A stretch of 64,000 bases of DNA from Treponema sp. (GCA_017464425.1 JAFUDX010000028.1:93827-157826), one strand, 5' to 3'; counted from the stretch's first letter, positions 1-9,330 are shown. Numbers and translations are program-made. The notes: generated by a model not told the origin, from the sequence alone.

Positions 1-1058
1 TTCCATATCGTCGTTCCAAGCACAGGATATTGCAGGGCGGTTGTCGTCACCTTGCCTCCCTGCAAGGTCAGACGAGCCTCGCTGATTGTCGAGCCGTCCA
101 CAATGATAGATTGCAAGTTTTCTTGCGTAAAAGTTGAGCCAGGCGCGGCTTTTACACTCAAATAGGTTTTGAGCCGACCAAGTACGGTGGCTCTATTCTC
201 CGCAGTGTCCTCTGTGGCGAGTAATTCGATTGTCGGCTCAATCTGTACCAGTTCGGGTGTTTGAACCGTGTACAAGAGAGGAACAGATTTGCTTTTGATA
301 TACGCATCAATAGCCGAAAGCCCCGACACTTGATGAACGCCGTCTATTTGGTTGCCGTTTATGCACTGGATAAGCACCGCACCGAAAATTCCAAAATTCC
401 GAATCTCAAACGCTTTTGTCACTTCCGCTGTTGCATCTACAGCCCACGCTGCAAAGTCGCCCGTCTTTCCGTAACGGATAGAATTGCGCTCATATTCCAA
501 AACACGGGCTAAATATTCCTCGTCGCTCTCGCTGTCTACGCCGCCTTTTATTCCGTTGCTTCCGACTTTTGCCGTTCTGTCTAACCCTGTTGTAAGGGAA
601 GATACGATGCTTAGTTCTGTATCCGCATCAGCGTTTGATGCTAACCCCGATTCTTCGGCAGTCACATATACGGCTACTGTGCCATCAGCCCCGATTGTAT
701 ATGCTTTGCCCGTGTAGTAGCGTTTTCCGTTTCCCGATTGGTAGACAAGCCCCGATGGAACAGCCGCGCCCGCCACTCCTGTTTGAATGACAGTGCCGAC
801 CGCCGCACTTGCGTACAGCGCGGGAACACGGTCAGACCAATGCCCGCGTAAAAAATTGCCCGTGGCGGTATCGGGAAAAAGTTGGTCGCACAAAAAAGAA
901 AGGTCTCCAAGCAACTGATGCTGTGACCCCGCATGAACAGAAGCAAGCACCTTCAGCAGATTGTAGCGGGGTGTTCTCTCCATTGGCTGCAAGCGGCTCA
1001 CATAATTGTTATATGCCCTGTCGAGAAGTGTTGTAAGGCTGTCTCTTTTAAATTCCAT
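1..1058 (-). CDS. Baseplate J-like protein (Mu gp47 homologue), partial
   Basis: The frame is open from an ATG at 1058 to the left edge of the window (352 codons), so the C-terminus is missing. The protein would be a wedge subunit of the contractile-tail baseplate. The part seen has the usual gp47 shape: a short helical start, then a repetitive beta-rich middle with VYVTAEESG and a segment ending in DSESDEEYLARVLEYE, the typical baseplate J region. The start overlaps the end of the gp46-like gene, which fits the tight gp45-gp46-gp47 tail order of Mu. It belongs to the leftward late operon. Confidence 0.9.
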   Translation of the reverse strand, partial: MEFKRDSLTTLLDRAYNNYVSRLQPMERTPRYNLLKVLASVHAGSQHQLLGDLSFLCDQLFPDTATGNFLRGHWSDRVPALYASAAVGTVIQTGVAGAAVPSGLVYQSGNGKRYYTGKAYTIGADGTVAVYVTAEESGLASNADADTELSIVSSLTTGLDRTAKVGSNGIKGGVDSESDEEYLARVLEYERNSIRYGKTGDFAAWAVDATAEVTKAFEIRNFGIFGAVLIQCINGNQIDGVHQVSGLSAIDAYIKSKSVPLLYTVQTPELVQIEPTIELLATEDTAENRATVLGRLKTYLSVKAAPGSTFTQENLQSIIVDGSTISEARLTLQGGKVTTTALQYPVLGTTIW

Positions 1059-1377
1059 TCCAACTGTCCTCCACCTGTAAGTCGTTCCCGTCGGGCTTTG
1101 TTACCGTTACGCGCCAATTCACGCGCGTTTTCCCCGCAAGTTCCGTTTCACATTCTATTTTTGCCGCAAGCCCGTCGTCGATAAGCCATTGCAGACAGTC
1201 CAAAATCATCTGCCGCACTGTTCCCGCCGTCGTGCCGTCTATTTTTCCATTCTGCCGCAGAATCCACAGTTCAGAGCCGAAATCGCGGTCTGCCCACCAT
1301 CTGCCCTTGTCCGTGCCGATTGTCATAAGTACGAGTTCGCGGATGTCCTTCCAGTTCTCCAGTTTTCCGAGCGTCAT
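1048..1377 (-). CDS. Phage GP46 family baseplate protein
   Basis: A 109-residue protein that matches the Mu gp46 family in size and pattern (a GRWWADRDFGSELW core early in the protein, and a beta-strand-rich end). Family members are small baseplate components, equivalent to the gp25-like lysozyme-fold wedge protein of T4. It lies between the gp45-like and gp47-like genes, overlapping both neighbours by a few bases, so translational coupling is likely. Confidence 0.85.
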   Translation of the reverse strand: MTLGKLENWKDIRELVLMTIGTDKGRWWADRDFGSELWILRQNGKIDGTTAGTVRQMILDCLQWLIDDGLAAKIECETELAGKTRVNWRVTVTKPDGNDLQVEDSWNGI

Positions 1378-1589
1378 AAAAGTTTCCCCGTGGCTGTGGT
1401 TTTACCTGTCTGCGTATTTTGGTTTCCCGCAGTCGAGACGGCAATTCCCGCCTGTACTTCTGCCGTTTTGATTTGGTCGTCGATGATTTTTGCCAGTTTT
1501 TCCGCGTAGTCATCGTCGCTCATCGGCTCGTCTTTCATTGATTGGAACAGTTCGAGAAGATTTTTTGCAAGTGTTTTGTCGTTAAGCAT
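1374..1589 (-). CDS. Small tail-module protein of unknown function
   Basis: A 71-residue reading frame starting with ATG at 1589, preceded by AGGAGCAGGGCA. The start overlaps the last codons of the gp45-like gene and its stop overlaps the start of the gp46-like gene. The product is hydrophilic and acidic in its first half (MKDEPMSDDDYAEKLAK) and Thr/Gly-rich at the end. I do not recognise a family. Its position between gp45 and gp46 makes a minor baseplate or assembly factor plausible; that is inference only. Confidence 0.65.
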   Translation of the reverse strand: MLNDKTLAKNLLELFQSMKDEPMSDDDYAEKLAKIIDDQIKTAEVQAGIAVSTAGNQNTQTGKTTATGKLL

Positions 1590-2082
1590 TGCCCTGCTCC
1601 TTGAACAGTTTTTTCCAGTTTTCTTCCCATTGCACAATGTTTTGCACGGTGGGCGGGTCTGTTTTCTGCGCGGTGGAACTGCCGAATGTGGCGAAGTTTT
1701 TGAGTAGCTCGCCCAAGTCAAGCCCAAGCTGATTTAGGCTCTGCTCGCCGTTCATTATGTCAATCGTGCCGTCCGCGCGGCATATCACGAACGCGCCGCC
1801 TTCGGAATAAAGAGCAACATCGCCGTCTTCCAGTTCGGGCGCGTTCTCCATATCCTCAACAGGAAGAACTTGAACCGCATCCAAACTGCCGCCCGCGCAA
1901 AGAACGGTAACTTTGCCTTTGGTCGCCTTCGCCTTGAACCCATACGGATATGACGGTTCTACATTGTCGATAATTCGGTTGTATGCCGTTTTAATCTGTA
2001 ATGTGCCGTCATCATTCCGCTTCACGAATTCGGCGGGCTGAAAAATGTTTCTGATTTTTGCGGCAAGTTCTCCAAAACTCAA
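1582..2082 (-). CDS. Baseplate assembly protein V (Mu gp45-like spike)
   Basis: A 166-residue protein of the Mu gp45 / baseplate assembly V family. These form the trimeric membrane-piercing spike under the tail hub. Visible features are an N-terminal OB-fold-like part with YPYGFKAKA and a Gly/Asp-rich middle (EDGDVALYSEGG) typical of the family. The start overlaps the stop of the hub gene (gp44-like), matching Mu gene order. Confidence 0.85.
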   Translation of the reverse strand: MSFGELAAKIRNIFQPAEFVKRNDDGTLQIKTAYNRIIDNVEPSYPYGFKAKATKGKVTVLCAGGSLDAVQVLPVEDMENAPELEDGDVALYSEGGAFVICRADGTIDIMNGEQSLNQLGLDLGELLKNFATFGSSTAQKTDPPTVQNIVQWEENWKKLFKEQGNA

Positions 2083-3140
2083 CGATATGCCTCTGGCTTA
2101 ACAAGCGTTACATCGCAAGAGAATGCGGATTTTTCAGCCGTGTATTCCACTTGCGATATAAGCATATTAGCATTCACCTTACAGGACGGTAGTTTAACGG
2201 GGATTAAAAGATTCACTTCCCAAAAGATTTCTTTGTGGTATGTGCCGCCGAGCCTCTGAATCTGCGCTTCGGTCAAGCCCCAGCCCGAAAGGGTACAGAC
2301 AACTCTGTCCTCGCGGCGGCGGAGCATTTCGGTTTTCGCGCGGCGGTTCAGTTTCTCTTGGTCGATGATGAACTCCGACAGGTTGATTGTCAGTTTTCGC
2401 TTGTTCGGGCAGGTATTGTCTATTGCTTTTCCGACTTTGTTACAACAATTCACGATGTATTCGTGGTACTGCTCCATGCCGCTTTCGCTTCGTCTTGGGT
2501 GGCGCACATTCACGCCTTCTTCAATCGCAAATCCCCAGTTACACGCGCTCCGTGCGGGCTGTTCAATATACAAGCCGCCGAGTTGGTTTGATGTGATGAT
2601 AAGCCCCTGCGCGTCCGCAACGGTGAGCAGTTTTGCCCACGGGCTTTCGTTTTCCCACGAAAACGAGAAAACCGTTTTTGTTATGTCGCCCGCCGTTGTC
2701 GGCAAGCATATTACATCTTTTTCTTTAAAGTCAAACTCGCCCGCAATCTGCCGCAGAATTTGAAGCAATGTCGGCTGACCGAGAATCGTGCCGCTCCATT
2801 TACTGTCGATGATGTCACGAGCCGCGCTCCGACCAGTGACGACAATTCCGTGCGTGTCCTTTTGGGTCTCCTCGTCTATATAATCGATGTACACGGTGGT
2901 GACAGGATGGTAGCCGTATTTTCCCGCATAAGCGTCTCGGCTCTCCGTGATGTATTTGCTCAAATAGCGCACCTGTATGATGCCGTGCTTGTGTACAAGG
3001 TTTCGCTCTGATTCGGGAATTTCAAGTTCTACATAATGGCAGATTTCGTCGAGCGATTTTCGTACCATAACCCGCCGATAATCAATGTTCACATATTTTC
3101 GTGCCGCTGAGTTCCATACGGCAACCGCCACCTCAGACAT
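2079..3140 (-). CDS. Baseplate hub protein (Mu gp44 / P-like)
   Basis: A 353-residue protein resembling Mu gpP (gp44), the trimeric hub that links tail tube and spike. Length and order (after the gp43-like gene, before the gp45-like gene) fit. The N-terminal part carries a tube-like domain (KSLDEICHYVELEIPES), and the centre has the late-control D-like pattern. Start and stop overlap both neighbours by four to eight bases, as usual in this operon. Confidence 0.85.
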   Translation of the reverse strand: MSEVAVAVWNSAARKYVNIDYRRVMVRKSLDEICHYVELEIPESERNLVHKHGIIQVRYLSKYITESRDAYAGKYGYHPVTTVYIDYIDEETQKDTHGIVVTGRSAARDIIDSKWSGTILGQPTLLQILRQIAGEFDFKEKDVICLPTTAGDITKTVFSFSWENESPWAKLLTVADAQGLIITSNQLGGLYIEQPARSACNWGFAIEEGVNVRHPRRSESGMEQYHEYIVNCCNKVGKAIDNTCPNKRKLTINLSEFIIDQEKLNRRAKTEMLRRREDRVVCTLSGWGLTEAQIQRLGGTYHKEIFWEVNLLIPVKLPSCKVNANMLISQVEYTAEKSAFSCDVTLVKPEAYR

Positions 3141-4644
3141 AAATCACATCTCCCTTGATTAAGAACGAATCGGACACTGCGTTGAGCGAGCGGATTCTGT
3201 CCGCGTCACAACCGAGATAGAGCGCGAGAGTAAGGAGCGGCATTTCCCGCTTGATGTGCCGCGTCAGTTCCATATCATAGTTGTATGACAGGAGCGTCTG
3301 CGCACAAGCGATGCGGCAATTTTCAACCGCTGCATATATGTCGGAATCTTCCTTGTCGATGGAATCTTCAAGTTTTTCAAATAAAGCCCAAAGTCCTTTT
3401 TGGCTTTCGTAGGTCTGTGTTGTCGAATCGAGTTTTGTGAGCAGTTGCGATACCGCCCCGAATGCCACGACTTTGTACAGGTTTTCGACGGCGGATTTTG
3501 TGTTGTACTGTTGCTCAGTGATTGCCTCGTCGTCAAGTTCATAGTTTGTGGCTGTCAAGAAGTTCATAAGCACATTCTTTTCATTCCGTTTTATAAACTG
3601 TTCCTCAACAATCTCACTTGCAATGTTTGAAGTTCCCGCGCTGCTACTACTTCTGCTTGATGATGTTGAGCTTCCGCTTGGCGATGTTGAACTTCCGTTC
3701 CCGCTACTTCCGCTTGACGATGTTGAGTTTCCGCTTCCGCTGCTACCGCTTGATGAACTGTTGCTTGCCGACCCGCTACTATCTGAATCGCTGTCACTGT
3801 CACGCATGAAATATGATGCTGTTTCATCTGCGGCATTCTTGATTTCCATAATGCCTGCAACGATGCCAAATGCTGCGGAAACAACCGCTTGTGCAAGTTC
3901 TTTTGGCGCACGAACGCCCTGCGCAATAAGGCTTGTTATTGCGTTGATTTTGTTCGTCATGTCGTTCAGTTTTGAAATTGCGCCCTGTACTCTGCCGACA
4001 ATGGACGCGAGCGTTTTTGTAATTTTTCCGAAGCCCGAAGCGAGCGTTGCCGTGTCCTTTGATTTTTCGACTGCCACCGCAAAACTTGAAACAGCCGCGC
4101 TCTTTAGGTCAGCGACCGCACTTTCTACATTCAGCGCGGTCAGATTGCTTGACACCGCTTCAAAACGCTTGGTGTCTGAATATCCCGCCCGCACAAGTTC
4201 AATAGAAATATCTGAAAGCCCTGTTTTTGCTCGTTCTTCATCCACATTCCAATTTGTCACGACGACTTTGAACCGTCCCCACAACGGCAAGTCGAGAGTG
4301 CCAGGATTGTCGTCATCGGTGGCGACTTGAAAAGCGGTCACTAGTTTATTCCGCTCCGCAATGTACTTTTCGCCGATAACATGACCTTTTACCTTGATTG
4401 TCTGTGCCTTTTCGCCAAGCTGCGTATTTGACCAAAATCCATACGGATATTCTGCCGTGTCCACATTCTGACCACCGCCGAGCGATATTGAGTCGTAGGC
4501 GAATATGACAGGCTCGCCGCTTGGTGCTTGGTATGACGAAAGACGGTGGCTGTCCTCACTCTGACCGTAGGCTTCGCGCCATGAATCGCTGTAAGTGCGC
4601 GGGAGAGAAGAATCAAAATTGAGAGCCGAATTTGATGTACTCAT
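3133..4644 (-). CDS. DNA circularization / tail protein (Mu gp43 N-like) with Ser-rich linker
   Basis: A 503-residue member of the DNA circulation N family (Mu gp43), a tail-tip component thought to enter the cell with phage DNA. The N-terminus has the characteristic SWREAYGQSEDSHRL region. About residues 280 to 340 form an almost pure Ser/Gly/Asn/Thr stretch, starting with repeated SD pairs and continuing with GSSGSG-like repeats; this is not a usual family trait and splits the protein into two halves. Residues after about 345 resume normal composition. It follows the tape-measure gene directly, with overlapping start and stop. Confidence 0.85.
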   Translation of the reverse strand: MSTSNSALNFDSSLPRTYSDSWREAYGQSEDSHRLSSYQAPSGEPVIFAYDSISLGGGQNVDTAEYPYGFWSNTQLGEKAQTIKVKGHVIGEKYIAERNKLVTAFQVATDDDNPGTLDLPLWGRFKVVVTNWNVDEERAKTGLSDISIELVRAGYSDTKRFEAVSSNLTALNVESAVADLKSAAVSSFAVAVEKSKDTATLASGFGKITKTLASIVGRVQGAISKLNDMTNKINAITSLIAQGVRAPKELAQAVVSAAFGIVAGIMEIKNAADETASYFMRDSDSDSDSSGSASNSSSSGSSGSGNSTSSSGSSGNGSSTSPSGSSTSSSRSSSSAGTSNIASEIVEEQFIKRNEKNVLMNFLTATNYELDDEAITEQQYNTKSAVENLYKVVAFGAVSQLLTKLDSTTQTYESQKGLWALFEKLEDSIDKEDSDIYAAVENCRIACAQTLLSYNYDMELTRHIKREMPLLTLALYLGCDADRIRSLNAVSDSFLIKGDVIYV

Positions 4645-7007
4645 AGCATATTCCTTGCTTCAACTGCGCTTCCAGTGTTCACTCGGATATTCCGCGCGGT
4701 ATTCCGTGAAGTTTCGGCTGTGAACATAGTGCGCTTATCATCAAGCGTAAGGTGAAGATTTACATCCGCCGCGCCCGAAAGTTCGGCGGTCGCGCCCGTA
4801 TACTGCGGGCTTCCTGTCATATAGTTATTGGTGATTTCGGGCGGCAACTCCCGCGCGGGAATTGTTTGTTGCATATACTGTGTTTGCGAATTAGAGAAAT
4901 ACTGTGTTATCTGCTGTTGGGGAATTCTATCGACAACTCGCTTGTTTTGACTGTCTGTATTATTTTCCACCTGTATAATAATAGGAGAAGCCGCTCCCAA
5001 TTTCTTGTCAAAAGAAAAGTCATTTGATTTGTTTTCTTTCTTCCCGCCGAGATTATTTTGCTCGGTTTGTGTTTGTACAGAAGACAAAGTGCCAAGCGTT
5101 TCTGTGTAAAGCAGTTGCGGTACTTCTGTGTCAGAAGAAGAAGCGGGTACATTTACGCTTGCTTGCGCTCCGTTATCATCTCCCGTGATTGCGCTTCCGA
5201 TACCTTCACCGATTGCGCGACCTGCTTTGCCGCCGAGCCACCCGCCCAACGCGCCAATACCCGCACCGACAAGCGCACCGACAGCTGTACCGAGAACAGG
5301 AACGACAGAGCCGACTGCCGCACCAACCGCAGCACCTGCGGCAACGCCTGCAATACCTCCCGCCGTTGCTCCGACTACAGTTCCCGCCGCATCACCGATT
5401 GCTCCGCCTTTCGCCGTAGATTTTTCTTTTTTGGTCAGCGTTTCGTCCGCGTTGATTTCTGAAACTTCACTGACGGCGTTCGGAATTGCGACCAGTGCCG
5501 CTCCGATTCCCGCAGCTGCTCCGCCCGCCGCCAACTGTTTTCCCGAAAGTCCTTTGACGGCTTGGGAAGCCGCGCCGCCCATTTTCTGAAAAGTGTTCCC
5601 CTGCGAGCCAGTGTTGAGCGGTGTCCCAGCGGGCTGTCCTGTCGGTGTTTTTCCGACGGTCTGATTGCCCGCCGCACCCGCGCTTGGAAGCGGTGAAGCA
5701 CCCGCTTTGCCGCCCCAGTTCGTCACATACACGGGGATTCCCATTCCGCCAATGCTAGAGCCAATATTTATATTGCTTCCGCCTTTTTTGAGCGAGACGA
5801 TGCTGGATATAACATTCATAACGCTCGCAAGCCCTTTGACGGCAGCAATTGAACCGACACCAACCGCAATGCTCGTGAAGATTCTGTCAAATGCTTTAGG
5901 GTCATCTGCAAGATTGTTCAGCAAGTCAGCCAGTTTTTCTAATGGTTCTGTAAGTTTTGAATCTGCAAATTTTACAAATGAAGTGCGGACATTCTGCAAG
6001 TTTGCATCTAATTGCGCAGCCATCCTTGCAGATTTTCCTTCCATCGCGCCTGTGGTGTCGCCCAAGTCCATTAACTTGGGGTACATATCCTTGTAAAAGT
6101 TTCCGTATGCGCGAATTGCTTGCATTGAAGTAGTGCCGAATATTGAGCCGAGAAAATCCGTATTGCCGACCTTTTCCGATACGGCGAGCAAATCCGCCAT
6201 AATGTCGTTGAAATCACGGAATGCTCCCGATTCATCGCGGACACGAACCCCGATAGCCATAAGTTTTTGCTGTTTGTCGGGGCTGCTCAATTCAGCCATA
6301 GCAGAGCCAAGCGCGGTAACGGCAATCTCCGCGCTTTTCGTACCCATCATAATAATCTGCATTGCGGCATTTGCGCGTTTTATGTCGTCGGGAGCAGTGC
6401 CTATCGGTGAGTATGCGGAAATGACGGCAGAACCCGCCTTTGCGAATTCACCGAATGTGAATGCGCCCTGGTCGCCCTGCTTGACCATATCGTCCATAAG
6501 TTTTGAAATTTGGTCTGCCGTGTACCCGAACTTCTGAAATTCCGCGAACACAGAGCCGATGGACGCTCCCTGCTCGCCAGTCGCTTGGATTGCGATAGCG
6601 ATATTACGGATATTGTCTTCGGTATATTTAAGGTCGCCTGTTTTTGTCATTACTACATCAAGAGCATCTGCAATACTTGATGTGTCAATTTTGATATTAG
6701 AATCCCGTGCGGCGGTAAATATTTCTTGTTTTAGTTGATTTACCTGTTCTGCCGATGCATCGGCGGTCAGCCCTATACGAGTAAGTCGGCTGTCTAATTT
6801 TATGATGTCATTGGTGGCAGCACCGAGAGAAAAAGAAACGCCGAGTGCACCCGCCGCCGTGCCAAGCCCCGAAAATGCTTTGTCTATGCCTTGAATTGCG
6901 GAAGCAGCGGACGATGCGAATTTCTGCACCGTGCCGCCAGCATCTTTTATTCCCTGAGAGAACTTGTCTTTCAGAGAGAGCAGTACGCCCGCCTTAATCT
7001 CGTTCAT
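4641..7007 (-). CDS. Tail tape measure protein (Mu gp42-like)
   Basis: A 788-residue tape-measure protein; its length sets tail length. The N-terminal third carries the TP901-type core (a GVSFSLGAATNDIIKLDS start and a long helical part). About residues 505 to 600 form a Gly/Ala-rich zipper with alternating GA, GG and VG small-residue motifs, a likely membrane-inserting segment used in DNA delivery. The C-terminal part is beta-rich and polar. Its start overlaps the end of the frameshifted tail-chaperone gene, the normal order in contractile phages. Confidence 0.9.
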   Translation of the reverse strand: MNEIKAGVLLSLKDKFSQGIKDAGGTVQKFASSAASAIQGIDKAFSGLGTAAGALGVSFSLGAATNDIIKLDSRLTRIGLTADASAEQVNQLKQEIFTAARDSNIKIDTSSIADALDVVMTKTGDLKYTEDNIRNIAIAIQATGEQGASIGSVFAEFQKFGYTADQISKLMDDMVKQGDQGAFTFGEFAKAGSAVISAYSPIGTAPDDIKRANAAMQIIMMGTKSAEIAVTALGSAMAELSSPDKQQKLMAIGVRVRDESGAFRDFNDIMADLLAVSEKVGNTDFLGSIFGTTSMQAIRAYGNFYKDMYPKLMDLGDTTGAMEGKSARMAAQLDANLQNVRTSFVKFADSKLTEPLEKLADLLNNLADDPKAFDRIFTSIAVGVGSIAAVKGLASVMNVISSIVSLKKGGSNINIGSSIGGMGIPVYVTNWGGKAGASPLPSAGAAGNQTVGKTPTGQPAGTPLNTGSQGNTFQKMGGAASQAVKGLSGKQLAAGGAAAGIGAALVAIPNAVSEVSEINADETLTKKEKSTAKGGAIGDAAGTVVGATAGGIAGVAAGAAVGAAVGSVVPVLGTAVGALVGAGIGALGGWLGGKAGRAIGEGIGSAITGDDNGAQASVNVPASSSDTEVPQLLYTETLGTLSSVQTQTEQNNLGGKKENKSNDFSFDKKLGAASPIIIQVENNTDSQNKRVVDRIPQQQITQYFSNSQTQYMQQTIPARELPPEITNNYMTGSPQYTGATAELSGAADVNLHLTLDDKRTMFTAETSRNTARNIRVNTGSAVEARNML

Positions 7008-7195
7008 TCATGTCCTCTCAGTCGTTGTGTTTTTGTATGCCAGTATTTCAGTTCGTCCCAAGTGAAGTTCATCACCGTTTCGTAACTCATACCGTGTAGA
7101 ACCGCCATCAAGTCCACGACCATGTCAGCGACACAGTCTTGGACTTGTTCTAGCGTTAGGATTTCTCCGCCGTTTTCTCTGCTTCCGCCTTTGCT
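7004..7195 (-). CDS. Tail assembly chaperone, -1 frameshift extension
   Basis: The -1 frame is open from the slip site to a stop at 7004 (63 residues). A slip at the heptamer after 96 zero-frame codons gives a fused protein of about 159 residues. The extension has a helical part (LEQVQDCVADMVVDLM) and a basic end. An independent start in this frame would be at 7243 but has no good ribosome site, which favours translation by frameshift. The end overlaps the start of the tape-measure gene. Confidence 0.75.
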   Translation of the reverse strand, partial: SKGGSRENGGEILTLEQVQDCVADMVVDLMAVLHGMSYETVMNFTWDELKYWHTKTQRLRGHE

Positions 7196-7482
7196 TTTGG
7201 GTCGGATTTCTCCGTAGGTTTGACCCCGAAAAACTGAAGCCAAATTTTTTGCAATTCCACGCGAATCACCGCCCAGTCGTCAATGTCGATTGCGGAGATG
7301 ATTGCTTCGGGTTCGCCCGAGAGCGAAGAGACCAACGCCACATCCGCGCCGACACTGTCCGCCGCGTGTCCGTCCGTGCGCATAAAGTCGCGGGTTTTCG
7401 GACGGTGGAATTTCAGTTCGGTAACAGTCCGCTCGCCAGAGGTCGCGGGCGTTTTGAGCGTGTATTCAAAAACAGTTTCCAT
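7156..7482 (-). CDS. Tail assembly chaperone, zero-frame product (Mu gp41-like)
   Basis: A 108-residue protein between the tail-tube and tape-measure genes, the place of the tail assembly chaperone pair in long-tailed phages. The short product ends in a charged Lys/Glu/Ala tail. Near its end the reading frame contains the heptamer C CCA AAA at 7201-7195, where a -1 slip joins it to the overlapping downstream frame. Chaperones of this kind coat the tape-measure protein during assembly and are absent from virions (family knowledge). Confidence 0.85.
   Translation of the reverse strand: METVFEYTLKTPATSGERTVTELKFHRPKTRDFMRTDGHAADSVGADVALVSSLSGEPEAIISAIDIDDWAVIRVELQKIWLQFFGVKPTEKSDPKAKAEAEKTAEKS
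7195..7201 (-). promoter_or_regulatory. -1 ribosomal frameshift slippery heptamer
   Basis: On the minus strand the bases CCCAAAA read C CCA AAA in the chaperone frame. This is a canonical X XXY YYZ slip site in which both tRNAs can re-pair one base back. It lies about 12 codons before the zero-frame stop and within the overlap of the two frames. Purine-rich sequence follows; no strong downstream stem was obvious by eye. Confidence 0.7.
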
Positions 7483-7491
7483 ACGCGCCCC

Positions 7492-7845
7492 TTATGCCAA
7501 TTTCTGACTTTTAGCGGAGTGAAATTCGATGTCGAATTCACCCTTGCCGAGTTCGCCCATGTCAATGCTCCACGCATTAGGCATGACATGCTGATGCCCG
7601 TCCGCCGTGAACACGGTGAGCGTGTCGTCGCCCGTGTCGAGCGTCTGCGGATCTACTGATGCGTTGAGTTTCAGTTTCAACTCCGCATGTGTCGGCGTTT
7701 CAACATAGCCCGTGTTTTCAGCCTGTTCGCCGTCCTGTGTCTCGCGCTTGTGACCCGATGGCTTGAATGTGCCACCGTCCGCCCTTAAGGGCAGTTCACC
7801 GAATGTGGACGAAACTGTCCGAATAACTTTGCTTAATCCTGCCAT
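7492..7845 (-). CDS. Tail tube protein (Mu gpM-like)
   Basis: A 117-residue protein directly after the sheath gene, the position and size of the Mu tail tube protein. The predicted protein is beta-rich, with a start like the family (MAGLSKVIRTVSSTFGE) and a conserved centre around PTHAELKLKLN. It would polymerise into the inner tube through which DNA passes. Confidence 0.85.
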   Translation of the reverse strand: MAGLSKVIRTVSSTFGELPLRADGGTFKPSGHKRETQDGEQAENTGYVETPTHAELKLKLNASVDPQTLDTGDDTLTVFTADGHQHVMPNAWSIDMGELGKGEFDIEFHSAKSQKLA

Positions 7846-7857
7846 TGTTCGCTCCTA

Positions 7858-9330
7858 TCACATAAACTGGTTCAAGCCCGCGCCCACATAGAACTGACCG
7901 ATGAGGACGGGTCTGTGCCGATATTCAAGCCGCGTTTTTGAATCGCTCTTGACTTCCACGATGATTGAATCCTTGTATGATTCAAAATCTTGACACCACT
8001 GTTTTTCTTGAATGAAAACAGACTGATAGACTTCTGCAAGGAAACTTCGCCACACGGCGGGTGTCATGACCTTTGAACCCGCGCCAAAGTTCTCGTCCGT
8101 TCGCGCGAGTTTCCAAGTCTTGAAACGCTTGCGTGCGAGTTGGTTGATGTAAGTGCGGATTGCCGAAATGGTCTCAACCACTTGCATATCAAGATAACTG
8201 GTGTCACGCGCCCCGTCGGAATTCTCCGTGTAACTGGTGACGACGCGCTCCACAAGCACCGTTCCCGAAGTGTCTACGCGGTAAGTGCTGATGCCCGCAG
8301 CGAGCAGAGCCTGTCTGTCGTCAAAGCTGAACTCGTCAGCCATCAAGTCGTCAATCGCGGTGTCCGTGGTGTTTGCGGCGGGGTCATCCGCGAGACGGCG
8401 AGAAAGCACTGCGCACCATGCCGCCGCCCAAAACGCGGGATGCTGCGGAGCATTGCCGCGCGACACGGAAATGATGTGCGGACAGTTGATTGACTGCGCC
8501 GCATACAGCAGGGTGTTTTCCGTAGACACATCGCCGATTTCTCCCGAAAGCGCGATGAAGCACCGACCGTCAATCTGCCGCATTGCGGTGTATCTGTCGT
8601 TCAGTTCGTTCGCGAGAGCCTTCAAGTTCCTTGCATCGGTGAAGTCGCACGCCATGTAGTGATAACGAACCGAGCCGAGATTTTTGAGCGGCTGCTCAAT
8701 TTCGGGCGAGAGCGTTCCTTCGACCGCATTCTGCGCGGTGACGGAAACGCCGACCGCTCCCGATGTGATTTCAATGGTGTTATAGTTGCCTGTAACGCCC
8801 TTGACGACGGAAGTGAGTTTGACCGAGATTCTGTTGCTCTCGCTGTCTGTCACGACTTCCGCTTCGACAGGGCAATTTTCCGCTCCGTTGATTGCGGCGG
8901 TGATTGCGGACGCGACATCGTTAGCCGATGCGCCCTCTGAAACAGCCGCACTGAGTTCCGTTGCGTTGATTGCGATTGCGACAGAGCCTTCCTGTGCGTT
9001 GGCGGCGGCAATCACAAAAGAGCGATTCCATTTTGTGCCAGCCGTCGTCTCTGCAATCGGAAGGACATACAATTCTTCCGTGGTGTTGTGCGAGAGGAAT
9101 TCCGCAGCCATGACAGCGGCGGGGCTTCCGTTCCCGAACAGTTTTTTTGCTTTGTCCGCGCTTCTGACTTGCACTGCCTTCCCTGCGGTCGCCGTTCCCG
9201 ATGCCGCCATCGTGCCAATCATAAGGGCGCGTTTTACATCGCTCACGCTTCCCGCAAGCGAATTGTCGATTTCCTGATACTGCCCAGGAACGAGCAGCGA
9301 TGCAGGAATTTCAGTAAAAGGTATTGCCAT
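7858..9330 (-). CDS. Contractile tail sheath protein (Mu gpL-like)
   Basis: A 490-residue sheath protein. The N-terminus (IPFTEIPASLLVPGQYQEID) is typical of Mu-type sheaths, and the C-terminal domain around YINQLARKRFKTWKLARTDE matches the conserved sheath-handshake region. It contracts around the tail tube on infection. It starts just after the stop of the DUF1834-type gene; Mu's small gp38 gene between them is absent here. Confidence 0.93.
   Translation of the reverse strand: MAIPFTEIPASLLVPGQYQEIDNSLAGSVSDVKRALMIGTMAASGTATAGKAVQVRSADKAKKLFGNGSPAAVMAAEFLSHNTTEELYVLPIAETTAGTKWNRSFVIAAANAQEGSVAIAINATELSAAVSEGASANDVASAITAAINGAENCPVEAEVVTDSESNRISVKLTSVVKGVTGNYNTIEITSGAVGVSVTAQNAVEGTLSPEIEQPLKNLGSVRYHYMACDFTDARNLKALANELNDRYTAMRQIDGRCFIALSGEIGDVSTENTLLYAAQSINCPHIISVSRGNAPQHPAFWAAAWCAVLSRRLADDPAANTTDTAIDDLMADEFSFDDRQALLAAGISTYRVDTSGTVLVERVVTSYTENSDGARDTSYLDMQVVETISAIRTYINQLARKRFKTWKLARTDENFGAGSKVMTPAVWRSFLAEVYQSVFIQEKQWCQDFESYKDSIIVEVKSDSKTRLEYRHRPVLIGQFYVGAGLNQFM

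Noticed and set aside
3010..3026. Fourth copy of the palindrome (GGGAATTTCA)
   Set aside because: Only one half-site is present without the opposite arm; chance match in the hub gene.
3548..4330. Long plus-strand open frame (260 codons)
   Set aside because: It is antisense to the DNA-circularization gene; the Ser-rich codons of that gene keep the opposite strand open. Leu/Pro-rich product with no ribosome site.
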